Assembly: GCA_947561715.1 (NCBI GenBank)
Contig: OX387204.1
Coordinates: 18,295,001-18,359,000, forward strand
Reading direction: 5' to 3'
DNA length: 64,000 nt
Source: Ascidia mentula
Taxonomy: Eukaryota > Chordata > Ascidiacea > Phlebobranchia > Ascidiidae
Shown here: positions 12,700 through 25,469 of the stretch, in pieces
Layout: the number at the start of each line of letters is the position of its first letter
Position numbering within the stretch: position 1 is the stretch's first letter
Program-made: the position numbers and the translations under genes
Notes under the pieces: generated by a model
What the model was told of the DNA's origin: nothing
Database searches by the model: none
Seen by the model: the letters and a program-made list of their open reading frames with translations, nothing else

Positions 12700-14820
12700 C
12701 CCTTATTTGTAAGTTTAAATACGAGAAAGTGATGTCAGCTGTTAAATTATCATTATCAATGTTTGAGGGATGCAGCAACTGATAAAAACACTTTCAACTC
12801 TTCCATCACTTCCAACAAGCTCTTCCATCACTTTGCTGATTGTGCATCATTTTGAAACCTACGCAGTGCTGTGATGTGATCATATTTTCCGGCTTTTTTT
12901 GTTTGGCTCTCCAGTTCTGCCTACACAGAGCAACCAACTGGTTTCCTACGTAGCGTTTTCCCAACTTAACAAACTCGATTAACATTCAAAATAGAAAAAC
13001 CCGCGGATTCAACTTCCCACTAAAGCATGTGGTGTCTGCTAACAACAGATGTTTTATACATATGTATGTGTAAAACGGTGTGCATAATTAAAAGGAATAT
13101 TTAAAATATATTAATACCAAAGGCGCGCACAGGTTATTGCTAGTCGCTTTTCCAATACTATTACACAGACCTAATTTCCTCTGAAAGCGAATGATGTTGA
13201 ACTTGATATTTGCGGTTCACCAGTACTTACTTCGTCATTGCTTTGTGCAAGATTTTATTGCATTCATCTTTAAAACACACCTGTAACAATTTGAGATCCT
13301 TTATACGAATAAGATCATACGATCAATGGCGTAGCCGTGGCCTATTTGTAAGTTTGTGGTCTGGTTGTTCTTGATTCGTGATGAATCGAATGACGAGCAC
13401 ATGGCGTTGCACAAAAGGAGTAAGACCGTTCCAAGAAAGAGGCAGACATTATCACAACTCTAGACGATGCATCACTTCAACGTAATATGGAACTACGGAG
13501 CGTTTCAAAAATTGGCCAGACTTAAGGAACGCATTTTCCTGTTTGTGCATTAAAGCGATCTCGTTTTGGTCGTTCCCCTGTGCGTTTATCTTACTAAACG
13601 TTCAACAGCGGTGGTGATGTTAGGAATGTAATCACCCGATACAGCGATCGGATCGCCATATGCCAGCTCATCGCTAGAGGACTGAAGGTCATCTTTCGCT
13701 ATGGTCCAAATTCCCAGCCACACCCATAACAACTTATCTATCCAATTCGGAGAGTTCAGAATGGAACATTTTTTTTCGGATTTTTTTATAACGTGTTTGA
13801 ACAGATTGATGACAAGACCGTTGTCTACAAGTCCTTTTAATAGTTGCCTGCGCTGCGCGCGGTGAACCTTTTATGATAAAAATGTCTTGTACGTAAACAT
13901 GGTGTAATTTACTGATTGACAAACAGATTACACAAGTCTTTAAAAAGCATGACGCACTTCTTTAATCCACATCGTGTGTGAAGAAGGCGCTGATTTCTGT
14001 TTCAGTTTGGCTCTCCAGTTATGCTTACACAGAGCAATCAAACTGTTGCCTACGTACCGTTTTCCCAACTTAACAAACTCCATTAACATTCAAAATGGAA
14101 AATCCGATGATTCAACTTCCTACTAAAGCATGTGGTGTCTGCTAACAACAGATGTATCATGCATACGTATGTTAAAAACGTTGTGCATAATTAAAGGAAT
14201 ATTTAAAATATATTGATACCGAAAGCGCGCACAAGTTATTGCTATAGTCACTTTTCCAACACTATTTCATAAAACACAGACCTAATTTTCATTGAAAGCG
14301 AAAGCTGTTCAACTTGGTATTTACGATTCACCAATATGTACGTCGTCATTGCTTTGTGCAAGATTTTCTTACATTTTCCCTCAGAACACACCTATGAAAG
14401 TTTGAGATCCTTAATACGAATAGGATTAAACGAGTTTTTGCCGATATACTAATATAAGTTATAAATTAGGGTCAACACCGCAGAAATAAATGATTGACCA
14501 AAAACCTTATGGTACCAACAAACTTCTGTTGACCCTTAATCGATGTAGGGGGCGGAAAACGTTGAATTGATAAAAGATGTAATGGCCATGTCGAAAAGTC
14601 GTTGTGATAGTTGCCTGCGCTGCGCGCGGTAAACCTTTAATAATAAATATGTCTTCTTCGTAAACAAAAGTGTAATTTACTGATTGACAAACAGATTACA
14701 CAAGTCCTCAATAAGCGTGATGCACTTCTTAATTCCAAATGATGTGTGAAAAAGACGCTAACTTGTGTTTCAGTGTTGACGAAGCATCGATTTTGTGAAA
14801 TGCGATCCGACACAAAACAA
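12700..14820. repeat. Cluster of diverged repeat units
   Basis: Two unit types alternate. A unit of about 370 bp (tttggctctccagtt to gtcattgctttgtgcaa) lies at about 12893-13262 and 14000-14370, and recurs at 15145-15510 and 23245-23575, with a partial copy at 22815-22915. A unit of about 165 bp (gttgcctgcgctgcgcgcgg onward) lies at about 13838-14005 and 14606-14772, and recurs at 16317-16478 and 24387-24555. No protein is supported. They may be pieces of a non-autonomous transposon or a degenerate satellite. Confidence 0.7.
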
Positions 14821-17270
14821 ACATGTTTTTGATGCCGCCACTGGTCCACTTATCATCCATGAGAAAATCGCGAGAAAAAGGCAGCTGGCGAGTACACGCG
14901 CCGCAGTATAACATGTTAAATTTAGAAATTCGCTACAAGTTAAATTTTTTAAATCGTTGTATTGAAACCCTTATTTGTTGGTTGAAATACAAGCAAGTGA
15001 CATCAGCTAGGATATCTCATTCCTAATGTTCAAGCGATGCAGGTAATGATAAAAATATTTACAACAAGCTTTGTCATCGCTTTGCTGATTGTGCATCATT
15101 TTGAAACCTACGCAGTGCTGTGATGTGTTCATGTTTTCCGGCTTTTTTTGTTTGGCTCTCCAGTTCTGCCTACACAGAGCAACCAAATTGTTGCCTACGT
15201 ACCGTTTCCCTCACTTAACGAACCCGATTAACATTCAAAATAGAAAAACCCGCTGATTCAACTTCCCACTTAGGCATGTGGTGTTTGCTAACAACAGATG
15301 TTTTATACATATGTATGTGTAAAACGGTGTGCATAATCAAAAGGAATATTTAAAATATATTGATACCAACGGCGCGCACAGGTTATTGCTAGTCGCTTTT
15401 CCAATACTATTACACAGACCTAATTTCCTCTGAAAGCGAATGTTGTTGAACTTGATATTTGCGGTTCACCAGTACTTACTTCGTCATTGCTTTGTGCAAT
15501 ATCATCAAGTGTGTGGAACATTTTAGGTGTCGTTGAAAACGTTTCTTAAGTCCACTTTACTGAGGACAGAAAACTGTTACGCCTTATACCAATTTCGTAC
15601 AGATGCGATGTTCATTGCGATCCTCTAAAGGCGAAAACTTGCTTATTCAATACACAGCGGACAAACTTACTTGATACAAGCTTCTGTGTGGTTCAATTTG
15701 GTGGAAGCGCCTTCCCGTGAACAACGTCAAATACACGACGTTGCCATGCTTGTGGATGATTGGTAGCGCAGCGCGGTGGTCATGATGTTACATAAGAGCG
15801 TTAACCAGGTCCGAACTGATCCTTGTGACCACTGTGCGGCATGCGTGTACCTTTTGGTTTTATGAAGCAACAAGCAGCGCTAAATAAAGCCAAAGCCTCC
15901 AAATTTCATAAGTTTGCTGGTCCAAATCCACGCCAACAGCTTTATGCGACATATCGATTGTTAATGCCGTGGAATTCGCTGTTTGCAAACTGTACAAAAT
16001 TAAGAGGCAGTTTTTTGGGCTGTCAAACAAGCTATTTAGTTAAGGTGAGCAATTTAGCTGTACATTGTTACCAGATGTTTTTTCATAAATTGGTTTCATG
16101 GTCTTAACACCGCAGGAATAACTAATGGTCCGAAAACCTAAACGTACCAACAAACTCCTGTATAGCCTTAATCGATATAAGGGGCGGAAAACTTTGAATG
16201 GGTTAAACAGGAAGCGGCCAAGCATCGGTGCATTTGATTTCATGTCCCAGAAAATCAATTTGCGATTTTTTGAAAAACGTGTTTGATAACAAGACCGTTG
16301 CCTACAAGTCCTTGTAATAGTTGCCTGCGCTGCGCGCGGTGAACCTTTAATGACAAAAATGCTTGTAGGTAAACAAAATTGCAATTTACTGATTGACAAA
16401 CAGATTACGCAAGTCTTTAAAAAGCGTGACGCACTTTTTAAATCCAAATGGTGTTTAAAGAAGACTCTGAATTCTGTTTCAACGAAGTAAAGACAGCACG
16501 CGCGTGCACGCGCCGCAACATCATATTAGTATATTATGTCGCTACAAGTTAAATTTTTTTTAAATGTTGGTAGTACTGAATGTCTAATAAAAATGTGGCT
16601 GAATAAGAGATAATTTACCGTCTAACAATAAGAGCAGGCACCAAACTTTTGTCACGTCGATTCTCAAATGCAGCTTACCTTGTTGGCTCACTCATGCGTG
16701 AAAGACACGTGACAGCTGTCTGCTGTTTGGGGCGTTTATTGCTTATTCCAGAATATTTTTAGACTGCGCAGTGGAATTTCCCGTAATATTATCCTTTCAA
16801 CATCTTAAAGCTGTGTCTGATTGCTATAACGTTGATTACAATTGCCAGTGTCCTTGGGAGAGAATGAAAAAAACAGGGCTAAACAAAACCAAAAATATTA
16901 ATTATTGGAATATTATTTCTGTGTTCTCAGCCTGGCGCGACATAACAATCCATTTTCTCTCTGGCAAATACAGGAAACAATCAATATTGAGATATGACCT
17001 TACTTTGCAGAGAAAGCTGTGTTTGTCCACAGTTTTGGGCAGCTATTAAACGTTGTTTTGAACAAAATGATTTGTGATCTTTTATTATCGCGCAGTAAGT
17101 TAATAATAAAGAAAGAGCTTATTTAATGTATCGTCTGTAGTCGTCACGTTTAGCTTCCAGCATGGATGCTCCATGAAATATGTTTATATTGAACCGGTAT
17201 TACGTTTTAGCATCATTGGTATATAAGCGGATATTATTATGTGTTTTTAATGGATGTTTATTTGTTCCAG
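14821..17270. repeat. Segmental duplication, copy 1
   Basis: About 2.45 kb in direct orientation matching 22917-25355 at high identity with a few small indels. It begins at gtttttgatgccgccactgg and ends just after a TATATAAG motif at 17220-17227. In copy 2 the same motif lies about 170 bp before the start of an intact CUB-ZP gene, so copy 1 carries that gene's upstream region with no gene after it. Confidence 0.85.
15750..15835 (+). repeat. tRNA-like SINE head inside duplication copy 1
   Basis: Reads ggtagcgcagcgcggtgg (box A-like), then ggtccgaactgatcc (box B-like). The paralogous copy at 23828-23913 keeps the more canonical ggttcgaac. This suggests a tRNA-derived element that was duplicated with the block. 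It is not a functional tRNA. Confidence 0.5.
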
Positions 17271-17489
17271 AATATATTACTTTACTATGCTTAGCTAAAC
17301 ATGTTGGTCGTTGCACAAAATCCGACTATAAATAACCCTTAGAAATAAAGTATTATCAAAAAGTCGACTTTTCCAATCCTTTGGAATGGAAGTTAATGGG
17401 CAAGACGACCCAGACGTTTTTTTCCGTTTTTGTGCACTTTACTGCAGGCGTCATAAGCAATTTAACTCCAAGAAAACTATGTTTGAATC
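17271..17489. other. Unique AT-rich spacer
   Basis: No feature is recognised between the end of the segmental duplication and the following tandem repeat. Confidence 0.4.
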
Positions 17490-18735
17490 CGCCAACCATG
17501 CCTGATGCAATAAACCTTCGCTAAATCTGTCCTCGTGTGTAAATACCAAGACCATAAACACTGGCGGTAGAAACGAAAGAAAGTCTCACTGGTAACAATG
17601 GAACTTTAACGACTAGTAGTCATGGTAACAACTTACAAACACCAAACCCCTTTTACCCTCTCGTTAGGCATGTTGCGTAATGTTTGTTATTTTCGACTCA
17701 AACGACATCGAAACGACAAAGAGCAAAGTGCTGTTGTTTGTTTGTTTTGTGGTTGTATCTGGAAGGACAATCGAAATGCATCGTTCCCAGTTCGGTTTCC
17801 TAGACGGTTTTAAGGCTGCCGACGTTACAATGTGTCAAGGTGGTTGGCCGATGTCGATCGCGGGTCAGAGATTGTCGCAATGTATCGAACCGCCCGAATC
17901 AAATCTCGATTTGTTGTTCCCAGTTCGGTTTTGTAGACACTCTTAAGGCTGACGACGTTACGATGTGGCAAGGTCTCGTCTTTGGTTTGTTACGTCATTT
18001 GCCGACGTTAATCGCGCTTAAGGAATCTACTATGGTTTTATCCATGTAATTGCTGCCGGAACTTTTTGACACCCGGCTCCATTTAATACAGACGATGTAT
18101 TTGTTTGGTGATCACAGGTCTCAAATGTTCGAGCGCGACTAATACCAGTTTATACATTATTGATATCAATATCATTCGCCTGAATATTCAGACCACACCA
18201 AACTTGACCAAAAAAATTGTGTTAGAGAACGCAATACCACTAACAATTTGTTGTTGTTCTTCAAATTTTTATTTAAATACAGTTCTAGAAATGTCAATAT
18301 GTACATTTATTTAAATGCGGGAGAGGATTCATTTGCAAACCAGTCTAAATGACAAGCGACCTCATTTAGTTACGACCAAAGAGGTTTAGTAGTCCAAACC
18401 CCCATGCATTATCCGGGTTCCAACCCTGTTTGCACGATGCAATAAAACTTCGCTAAATTTGTCCACGTGTGCAAATACCAAGACCATAAACACTGGCGAT
18501 AGAAACGAAAGAAAGCCTCACTTGTAACAATAGAACTTTAACGACTGGTGGTCATGGTAACAACTTACAAACACCAAACCCCTTTTTCCCTCTCGCAAGG
18601 CATGTTGCGTAATGTTTATTATATTCGACACGAACCAAATCAAAATAACAAAGAGCAAAGTGCTGTTGGCCGACGTCAATCGCGGATCAGAGATTGTCGC
18701 AATGTATCGAACCGCACAAATCAAATCTCGATTTG
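17490..18735. repeat. Diverged tandem pair
   Basis: The copies at about 17490-17935 and 18425-18735 share long stretches (aaataccaagaccataaaca; ggtaacaacttacaaacacc; gacaaagagcaaagtgctgt in copy 1). Copy 1 also holds an internal partial repeat (cccagttcggttt twice). The open frames in it shift between copies, so no gene is called. Confidence 0.65.
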
Positions 18736-20062
18736 TTATTTGCTGGATAGTGCATGATATTGCAAGTGCCAGAAACCCAGCATGTCCTTCGGCTTTTACA
18801 ACATAGGAATTTCAGTCGCAACAAAACACTGCAGTTGTCAATGTATGCTTTACTGGCATTTTACTGACGAGAAATAATGCCAAGAATTGGATGTTTCGGG
18901 TGGTGATCTGTTTTTTATTCACATAGTGCCTAAAGTAAATATCAGTAAACACATTTATTATTGTTAACTTTGCTTAAAACGATATTATTTTATCCCATCT
19001 GCATTAAAACTGCATCTGAGTAAAGTGCGCATATGCCCGAACCTGCTGACACTAAAACATTTTCACAAATAAGAATTGTTACTCGTTTATGACACGCTTT
19101 TCGTGGGTTCCTTATTCGCTTGCTTTTAGCCAACTAAGAATAATTCTAAAACTTCCTTTCACACAAACTAACCTCACTAAACTGTTTTACAAACTATTTT
19201 GTTACAACATTATTTTGTCACTACACCATCTATTTGTATTTACAGTGCTCCAAACCAAGTTACATCGAAAAACACAAGTTATGACGTTTCAAAATGACAT
19301 CGAGATCAATTAACAAAGAATAATGTGGAATTAACTTTATGAAACAAAGTGATACAAATATCACATAATCGGTACGAACATTGTCACATTCAATTCACTG
19401 CTGTCTTGCATCTGCCAGGTGGTCGCATTGCCAGCGACAGTTTTATAAAGGCCAAGTAATTACGTCATCACGCTATAAACAGTCAACAAGAATTATGTCA
19501 TGCGATTCGCAAATAAGCGACACGTAATAAATTTACACAGGATGCGTGGTGTGGCGAACGGGAACCACTTTACGAGAAAATTAGTCATGCAAAACACAAA
19601 TTAAAGAAAACAAAGACCTTTTCCAAAGCAATTATGTTGGTAAATTAATCTGATTAAAAATTCGCATTTACAATTAATATTTCACGGTATCTGAGTACGA
19701 AAACGTTGTTTCAGTATGAAGGCATAATTACACTAAAACATGACAAGAAATTTGAGAAGAAAACGTTCCAAAAATGAACTGCCAATCCTAATTACAGTCA
19801 AACTTTAAATCAAGCGTATTCAACCGTAATCCCCAATCATTGTCCAAGTCAACACGTAACAAGAATGTCTACACTTTATCTTTAATAAAGATTTTGTTGT
19901 GGGGATATACACTTCAAGGTATACTTAGCATTGATCTGAAACCATTTAATATTTTGCAGTTTATGGCGTGAAAATACAAAATTATGTACAACAAGCACAG
20001 AAGGTTGTTTATGGCAAACACGAAAGTTAGTCATAATCTTCCAAGGTTGTGTTATCAGGCTG
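18736..20062. other. Intergenic; no gene seen
   Basis: AT-rich sequence with no recognisable gene or repeat. It includes the 3' flank of the minus-strand TPR gene. Confidence 0.4.
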
Positions 20063-22507
20063 TTAAAAAATTTGTCGCAATTCCTTCGCCAATTCTGCTT
20101 TCTGGTTTTCGTCAGTGATTGAAACAATTGCTTGCAACCCAGATCGAATATCATACAAAACTCCTTTTGCTGGAAATTGTGCTACCAGCGGTTCTTTATT
20201 TTCAATTGACAAATTGCAATGAACTAAAGCTTCTTCAGGCTTTCCTTGGCCACAAAAACTATTTGAAAGTTGTCCGTGGAGTTGACATAACTGATGGTCG
20301 GGAAGTTTACTCAAATAAACTTTTCGTCTTGCGGCTATGGCTTCTTCAAACACTACTTGTGCCTCCTCGTATTTGCACAAGTTGTTGAGGCAAATTCCAT
20401 AATGAGTACGTATTTGTATATCCCTGTTTGATGTGTCTTTTGTGGTGTTTGAAATGACTTCACGATATGCTCGCCTTAAATGTGGTAAAGCTTCCTCATT
20501 TCTTCCAAGTTTTTTGTATCCTTTACCTAACCAAAAATTGACCCATGCTTTTTCTGTCGCTAGACACTTCGACTTCGGTAACTCACTTGCCATCTTAAAA
20601 CACTCCAGTGCCTTTTCAAGTTGGCCCGTACGTGTCAGACATTCACCGTACTTCATGAGCAAAGTGCAGTAATATGGTTGTTGCTCAAAGAGGGGAAGGT
20701 TCATTTCCATGAAAGTTGCACACTCTCTGTCCTCCTCAATACCAGTTGAGTTTTCCGCATACATTATCATCATTAAGCTTTGGTAAACAGGAGATAATTT
20801 GTAATCGGATGCATTGAACTCCTTAATCAATTTAATGCATAATCTGGGCAAATTCAACGAACTTGCAAAAGCTACAGGGAGTATTGGCGACATAATCACA
20901 TGGTGAGCGCAAACTTTTTGAGAAGTTGGTTGATCTAGGGTGAAAAATGCAGCTTTAGCAGTTGCTTTACCAAACAACATTTCGATATCAGACTGGGAAA
21001 AAAACGTTTCTGGAAACAAACAATCAGAGAAAATATATCTCTGTAATGAAGCGGTTGCCATTAAGCTGTCCACAATTGTTCTGCCTCCAATCTCGTTCGC
21101 AATATCCTGAACTACAGAAGGAGAACCTGTAGCAAAGAGGTGATACCGAATATCTTCCTGTGCAAATGCTGTGCTGTAAACCCTTAATCTTATTTCACAG
21201 GTAACGGCCAAAGAAAATTGCAGCGCGAGATGGTTGAACTCATTTATAAGTTCCCTTTTCCTCAAATCGTCGACAATAGAGAAAGTGTTAAACATTGAAC
21301 ACTTTTTAAAATAACCAAGATAAAGAACAAAAAGTGAAGAACTTCGAAAAACAAGTCGTTTTATGTCAATTTTAGGAGAATTTGCAACATTTTCCGGATT
21401 TATCAAACTAAATCTTCTCAAGTCTTCCTTTGCCTGGTTTTTAGTTCTTTCGTTAGAATCGTGTTTCGTTTCTTTTTGTTTTGCTCGCAGTGTAAAACAT
21501 GTGTGTACACTTTTATCGCCACAAACAAAGCAAGTTTTTCCTAACATATCTGCCAAGTGATATCCCTCCTTTATATCTTCTTCAGTATGTAAATACTTAA
21601 CCATCTCACTAACTGGTTTGATCAGTTCAGTGATCCATGGCTTCTTCTCTGTTTCTGTTTGTCTTCCTAATGGATTCTTGCTAGCTTGAGGGGCAAAACC
21701 ATCAGGGCATACGCCACATGGTGTATACTGATCGTAGAACCAGTTGTTTTCTATGTTAAATGGATCATTTAAACATGGAATTGCCAAAAATCTCAGAATA
21801 GTTTCACCCAAACCAACTAGAATCATTTGAAAGACTGTTGCAAACCACCTAAACCTCTCCAGAATATCTTGGTAATTTGACTTATGCTGAATTCCATCCT
21901 CCAATATTATAATGTGCTCGAAGTCAGAAAAAGGAGTCACTTCACCCTTAGCAAGAGATCCCATCCCAACCAATGCATATTTGCATGGCATTTCACCCAT
22001 TAATTTTAATGTGTATTCAGCGATAAGCTTCATTGCCCGTTTGTATTGTTCCGTCACATAATTCTGCAGTTCTCTAATCGTTTCAACTCTTTGCTTCCTT
22101 TGTTGTGAAAGACGATTTCCTTTTAAATCATCACTGATTGGCTGCAGACTGTCCAGATTTTGTTTCGTTGCTTTTCGTAGTTTGGCAATCACATGTTTGA
22201 CTACTCTTATTGCACGATGAACTACATAAGTATCTTTGTTCGATGCGTTGGCCAAAGTTAAAATGTGCAAACATAAATCAGTGAGATCCTTTTTAATTTC
22301 TTCAACATTATCAGGTTCACGTATAATAGCTGATGTCATCAAAGCAACACTCTGTATGAGGCTAATCTTATCAGGACTCTTCTCTTTGTACACAAGTCCC
22401 AGTTTATGCAAAATCTTAGCTGATTCTTTAGGATTGATTTCGACTCCATTTACTTCACACTGATTTTTGAGGTCTTGGGCTAATTTGATTTCACTCATTT
22501 GAGACAT
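20063..22507 (-). CDS. Intronless nucleotidyltransferase-motif / TPR protein
   Basis: One open exon of 814 codons. Residues 181-198 read GMGSLAKGEVTPFSDFEH, which fits the polymerase-beta-type nucleotidyltransferase signature hG[GS]-x(9-13)-D-h-[DE], as in DUF294/PII-uridylyltransferase-like domains. A helical N-terminal part precedes it. Residues about 630-790 contain TPR-like helical pairs (YGECLTRTGQLEKALECF; WLGKGYKKLGRNEEALPHL; LNNLCKYEEAQVVFEEAI). A middle cysteine-rich stretch (CGVCPDG, CFVCGD) could bind metal. The ATG follows ttaacag, a possible 5'-UTR or spliced-leader acceptor. Lack of introns beside intron-rich neighbours suggests a retrogene or a recently acquired gene. The substrate is unknown. 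A third acidic catalytic residue was not located, so activity is uncertain. Confidence 0.8.
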   Translation of the reverse strand: MSQMSEIKLAQDLKNQCEVNGVEINPKESAKILHKLGLVYKEKSPDKISLIQSVALMTSAIIREPDNVEEIKKDLTDLCLHILTLANASNKDTYVVHRAIRVVKHVIAKLRKATKQNLDSLQPISDDLKGNRLSQQRKQRVETIRELQNYVTEQYKRAMKLIAEYTLKLMGEMPCKYALVGMGSLAKGEVTPFSDFEHIIILEDGIQHKSNYQDILERFRWFATVFQMILVGLGETILRFLAIPCLNDPFNIENNWFYDQYTPCGVCPDGFAPQASKNPLGRQTETEKKPWITELIKPVSEMVKYLHTEEDIKEGYHLADMLGKTCFVCGDKSVHTCFTLRAKQKETKHDSNERTKNQAKEDLRRFSLINPENVANSPKIDIKRLVFRSSSLFVLYLGYFKKCSMFNTFSIVDDLRKRELINEFNHLALQFSLAVTCEIRLRVYSTAFAQEDIRYHLFATGSPSVVQDIANEIGGRTIVDSLMATASLQRYIFSDCLFPETFFSQSDIEMLFGKATAKAAFFTLDQPTSQKVCAHHVIMSPILPVAFASSLNLPRLCIKLIKEFNASDYKLSPVYQSLMMIMYAENSTGIEEDRECATFMEMNLPLFEQQPYYCTLLMKYGECLTRTGQLEKALECFKMASELPKSKCLATEKAWVNFWLGKGYKKLGRNEEALPHLRRAYREVISNTTKDTSNRDIQIRTHYGICLNNLCKYEEAQVVFEEAIAARRKVYLSKLPDHQLCQLHGQLSNSFCGQGKPEEALVHCNLSIENKEPLVAQFPAKGVLYDIRSGLQAIVSITDENQKAELAKELRQIF

Positions 22508-22559
22508 TATCTGTTAAGCCTTTGAAACTAATTTCAAAGTAATTCGTCAAAAATATTGC

Positions 22560-22916
22560 ACTCACTGCTTCATTCCTTCTTACTTCAATCTGTTGCAAGT
22601 AACCTTCATTTCCAAATGGTTATTTTTAATCAAACCCTTATTTGTTAGTTTAAATACGAGAAAGTGATGTCACCTGTAAAATATCATTATCAATGTTTGA
22701 GGGATGCAGGAACTGATAAAAATATTTACAACAAGCCTTGCCATCACTTTGCTGATTGTGCATCATTTGGAAACCCACGCAGTGGTGTGATGTGATCATA
22801 TTTTTCAGCTTCCGGTTTTTTTTTTGGCTCTCCAGTTCTGCCTACACGGAGCAACCAAACTGTTGCCTACGTAGCGTTTCCCCAACTTAACGAACCCGAT
22901 TAACATTCAAAATAGA
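22560..22916. repeat. Partial repeat unit 5' of the TPR gene
   Basis: The sequence from aatcaaacccttatttgtta through tttggctctccagttc matches 12690-12970. This is the repeat-cluster flank, joined directly to segmental-duplication copy 2. Confidence 0.6.
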
Positions 22917-23827
22917 TGTTTTTGATGCCGCCACTGGTCCACCTATATCATCCATGAGAAAATCGCGAGAAAAAGGCAGCTAGCGAGTACGTTCGTCGCA
23001 GTATAACATGTTAAATTTAGAAATTCGCTACAAGTTAAATTTTTTAAATCGTTGTATTGAAACCCTTATTTGTTGGTTGAAATACAAGCAAGTGACATCA
23101 GCTAGGATATCTCATTCCTAATGTTCAAGCGATGCAGGTAATGATAAAAATATTTACAACAAGCTTTGTCATCGCTTTGCTGATTGTGCATCATTTTGAA
23201 ACCTACGCAGTGCTGTGATGTGTTCATGTTTTCCGGCTTTTTTTGTTTGGCTCTCCAGTTCTGCCTACATAGAGCAACCAAATTGTTGCCTACGTACCGT
23301 TTCCCTCACTTAACGAACCCGATTAACATTCAAAATAGAAAAACCCGCTGATTCAACTTCCCACTTAGGCATGTGGTGTCTGCTAACAACAGATGTTTTA
23401 TACATATGTATGTGTAAAACGGTGTGCATAATCAAAAGGAATATTTAAAATATATTGCTAGTCGCTTTTCCAATACTATTACACAGACCTAATTTCCTCT
23501 GAAAGCGAATGTTGTTGAACTTGATATTTGCGGTTCACCAGTACTTACTTCGTCATTGCTTTGTGCAATATCATCAAGTGTGTGGAACATTTTAGGTGTC
23601 GTTGAAAACGTTTCTTAAGTCCACTTTACTGAGGACAGAAAACTGTTACGCCTTATACCAATTTCGTACAGATGCGATGTTCATTGCGATCCTCTAAAGG
23701 CGAAAACTTGCTTATTCAATAAACAGCGGACAAACTTACTTGATACAAGCTTCTGTGTGGTTCAATTTGGTGGAAACGCCTTCCCGTGAACAACGTCAAA
23801 TACACGACGTTGCCATGCTTGTGGATG

Positions 23828-23913
23828 ATTGGTAGCGCAGCGCGGTGGTCATGATGTTACATAAGAGCGTTAACCAGGTTCGAACTGATCCTTGTGACCA
23901 CTGTGCGGCATGC
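23828..23913 (+). repeat. tRNA-like SINE head inside duplication copy 2
   Basis: ggtagcgcagcgcggtgg followed by aggttcgaactgatcc, resembling pol III boxes A and B with roughly tRNA spacing. It lacks a convincing acceptor stem. Confidence 0.5.
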
Positions 23914-25294
23914 GTGTACCTTTTGGTTTTAATAAGCAACAAGCAGCGCTAAATAAAGCCAAAAGCTTCCAAATTTCATAAGTTTGCTGGTCCAAATCCA
24001 CGCCAACAGCTTTATGCGACATATCGATTGTTAATGCCGTGGAATTCGCTGTTTGCAAACGGTACAAAATTAAGAGGCAGTTTTTTGGGCTGTCAAACAA
24101 GCTATTTAGTTAAGGTGTGCAATTTAGCTGTAAATTTTTACCAGATGTTATTTCATAAATTGGTTTCATGGTCTTAACACCGCAGGAATAACTAATGGTC
24201 CGAAAACCTAAACGTACCAACAAACTCATGTATACCCTTAATCGATATAAGGGGCGGAAAACTTTGAATGGGTGAAACAGGAAGCTGCAAAGCATCGATG
24301 CATTTGATTTCATGTCCCAGAAAATCAATTTGCGATTTTTTGAAAAACGTGTTTGATAACAAGACCGTTGCCTACAAGTCCTTGTAATAGTTGCCTGTGC
24401 TGCGCGCGGTGAACCTTTAATGACAAATATGTCTTGTAGGTAAACAAAATTGCAATTTACTGATTGACACACAGATTACACAAGTCTTTAATATGCGTGA
24501 CGCACTTTTTAAATCCAAATGGTGTTTAAAGAAGGCTCTGACTTCTGTTTCAATGCAGACGAAGTAAAGACAGCGCGCGCGTACACGCGCCGCAACATCA
24601 TATTAGTATATTATGTCGCTACAAGTTAAATTTTTTTTGAATTTCGGTAGTACTGAATGTCTAATAAAATGTGGCTGAATAAGAGATAATTTACCGTCTA
24701 ACAATAAGAGCAGGCACCAAACTTTTGTCACGTCGATTCTCAAATGTAGCTTACCTGTTGGCTCACTCATGCGTGAAAGAAAAGCGACAGCTGTCTGCTG
24801 TTTGGGGGCTTTTTTTGCGTCTTCCAGAATATTTTTAGACTGCGCAGTGGAATTTCCCGTAATATTATCCTTTCAACATCTTAAAGCTGTGTCTGATTGC
24901 TATAACGTTGATTACAATTGCCAATGTCCTTGGGAGAGAATGAACAAACAGGGCTAAACACAACCAAAAATATTAATTGTTGGAATCTTATTTCTGTTTA
25001 CTCAGCCTGGCGCGACGTAACAATCCATTTTCTCTCTGGCAAATACAGGAAACAATCAATATTGAGATATGACCTTACTTTGCAGAGAAAGCTGTGTTTG
25101 TCCACAGTTTTGGCCAGCTTTTAAACGTTGTTTTGAACAAAATGATTTGTGATCTTTTATTATCGCGCAGTAAGTTAGTAATAAAGAAAGAGCTTATTTA
25201 ATGTATCGTCTGTAGTCGTGACGTTTAGCTTCCAGCATGGACGCTCCATGAAACATGTTCATGGTGAACCGATATTACGTTGTCGCATCATTGG

Positions 25295-25302
25295 TATATA
25301 AG
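25295..25302 (+). promoter_or_regulatory. TATA box candidate for gene B
   Basis: tatataag about 170 bp upstream of the start codon, conserved at 17220-17227 in the gene-less duplicate. The flank of the broken paralogue at about 34.1-34.4 kb has related sequence (aaatacaggaaacgatcaat; tgcggatactatc) but a weaker TATA. Confidence 0.45.
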
Positions 25303-25469
25303 CGGATATTATCATGTGTTTTTAATCGATGTTTTAATTATTCATTTCAGAACAAATTACTTCCTTTGCTGCACTTAACGCTCTGTTTGACTTTTAGGGT
25401 GTAATTACCTTGTATCGACCTCTAACTAAAACATTTCAGTGCTGCTCGTATTGTAAAGTCTTATTGAAG

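Larger units (their letters stand above)
22917..25355. repeat. Segmental duplication, copy 2
   Basis: Direct copy of 14821-17270, about 2.44 kb, with small indels. It runs up to the promoter of the intact CUB-ZP gene. Open frames within it (for example 24110-24472 on the minus strand) are repeat sequence and differ from copy 1 by frame changes, so they are not called as genes. Confidence 0.85.

Noticed and set aside
12700-14820. CRISPR-like or satellite array
   Set aside because: Units are long, diverged and irregularly spaced in a eukaryotic context; they are dispersed or segmental repeats.
16040-16447. Minus-strand frame of 135 codons and its mate at 24110-24472
   Set aside because: They lie in duplicated repeat sequence, differ by frame changes between copies, and show no domain.
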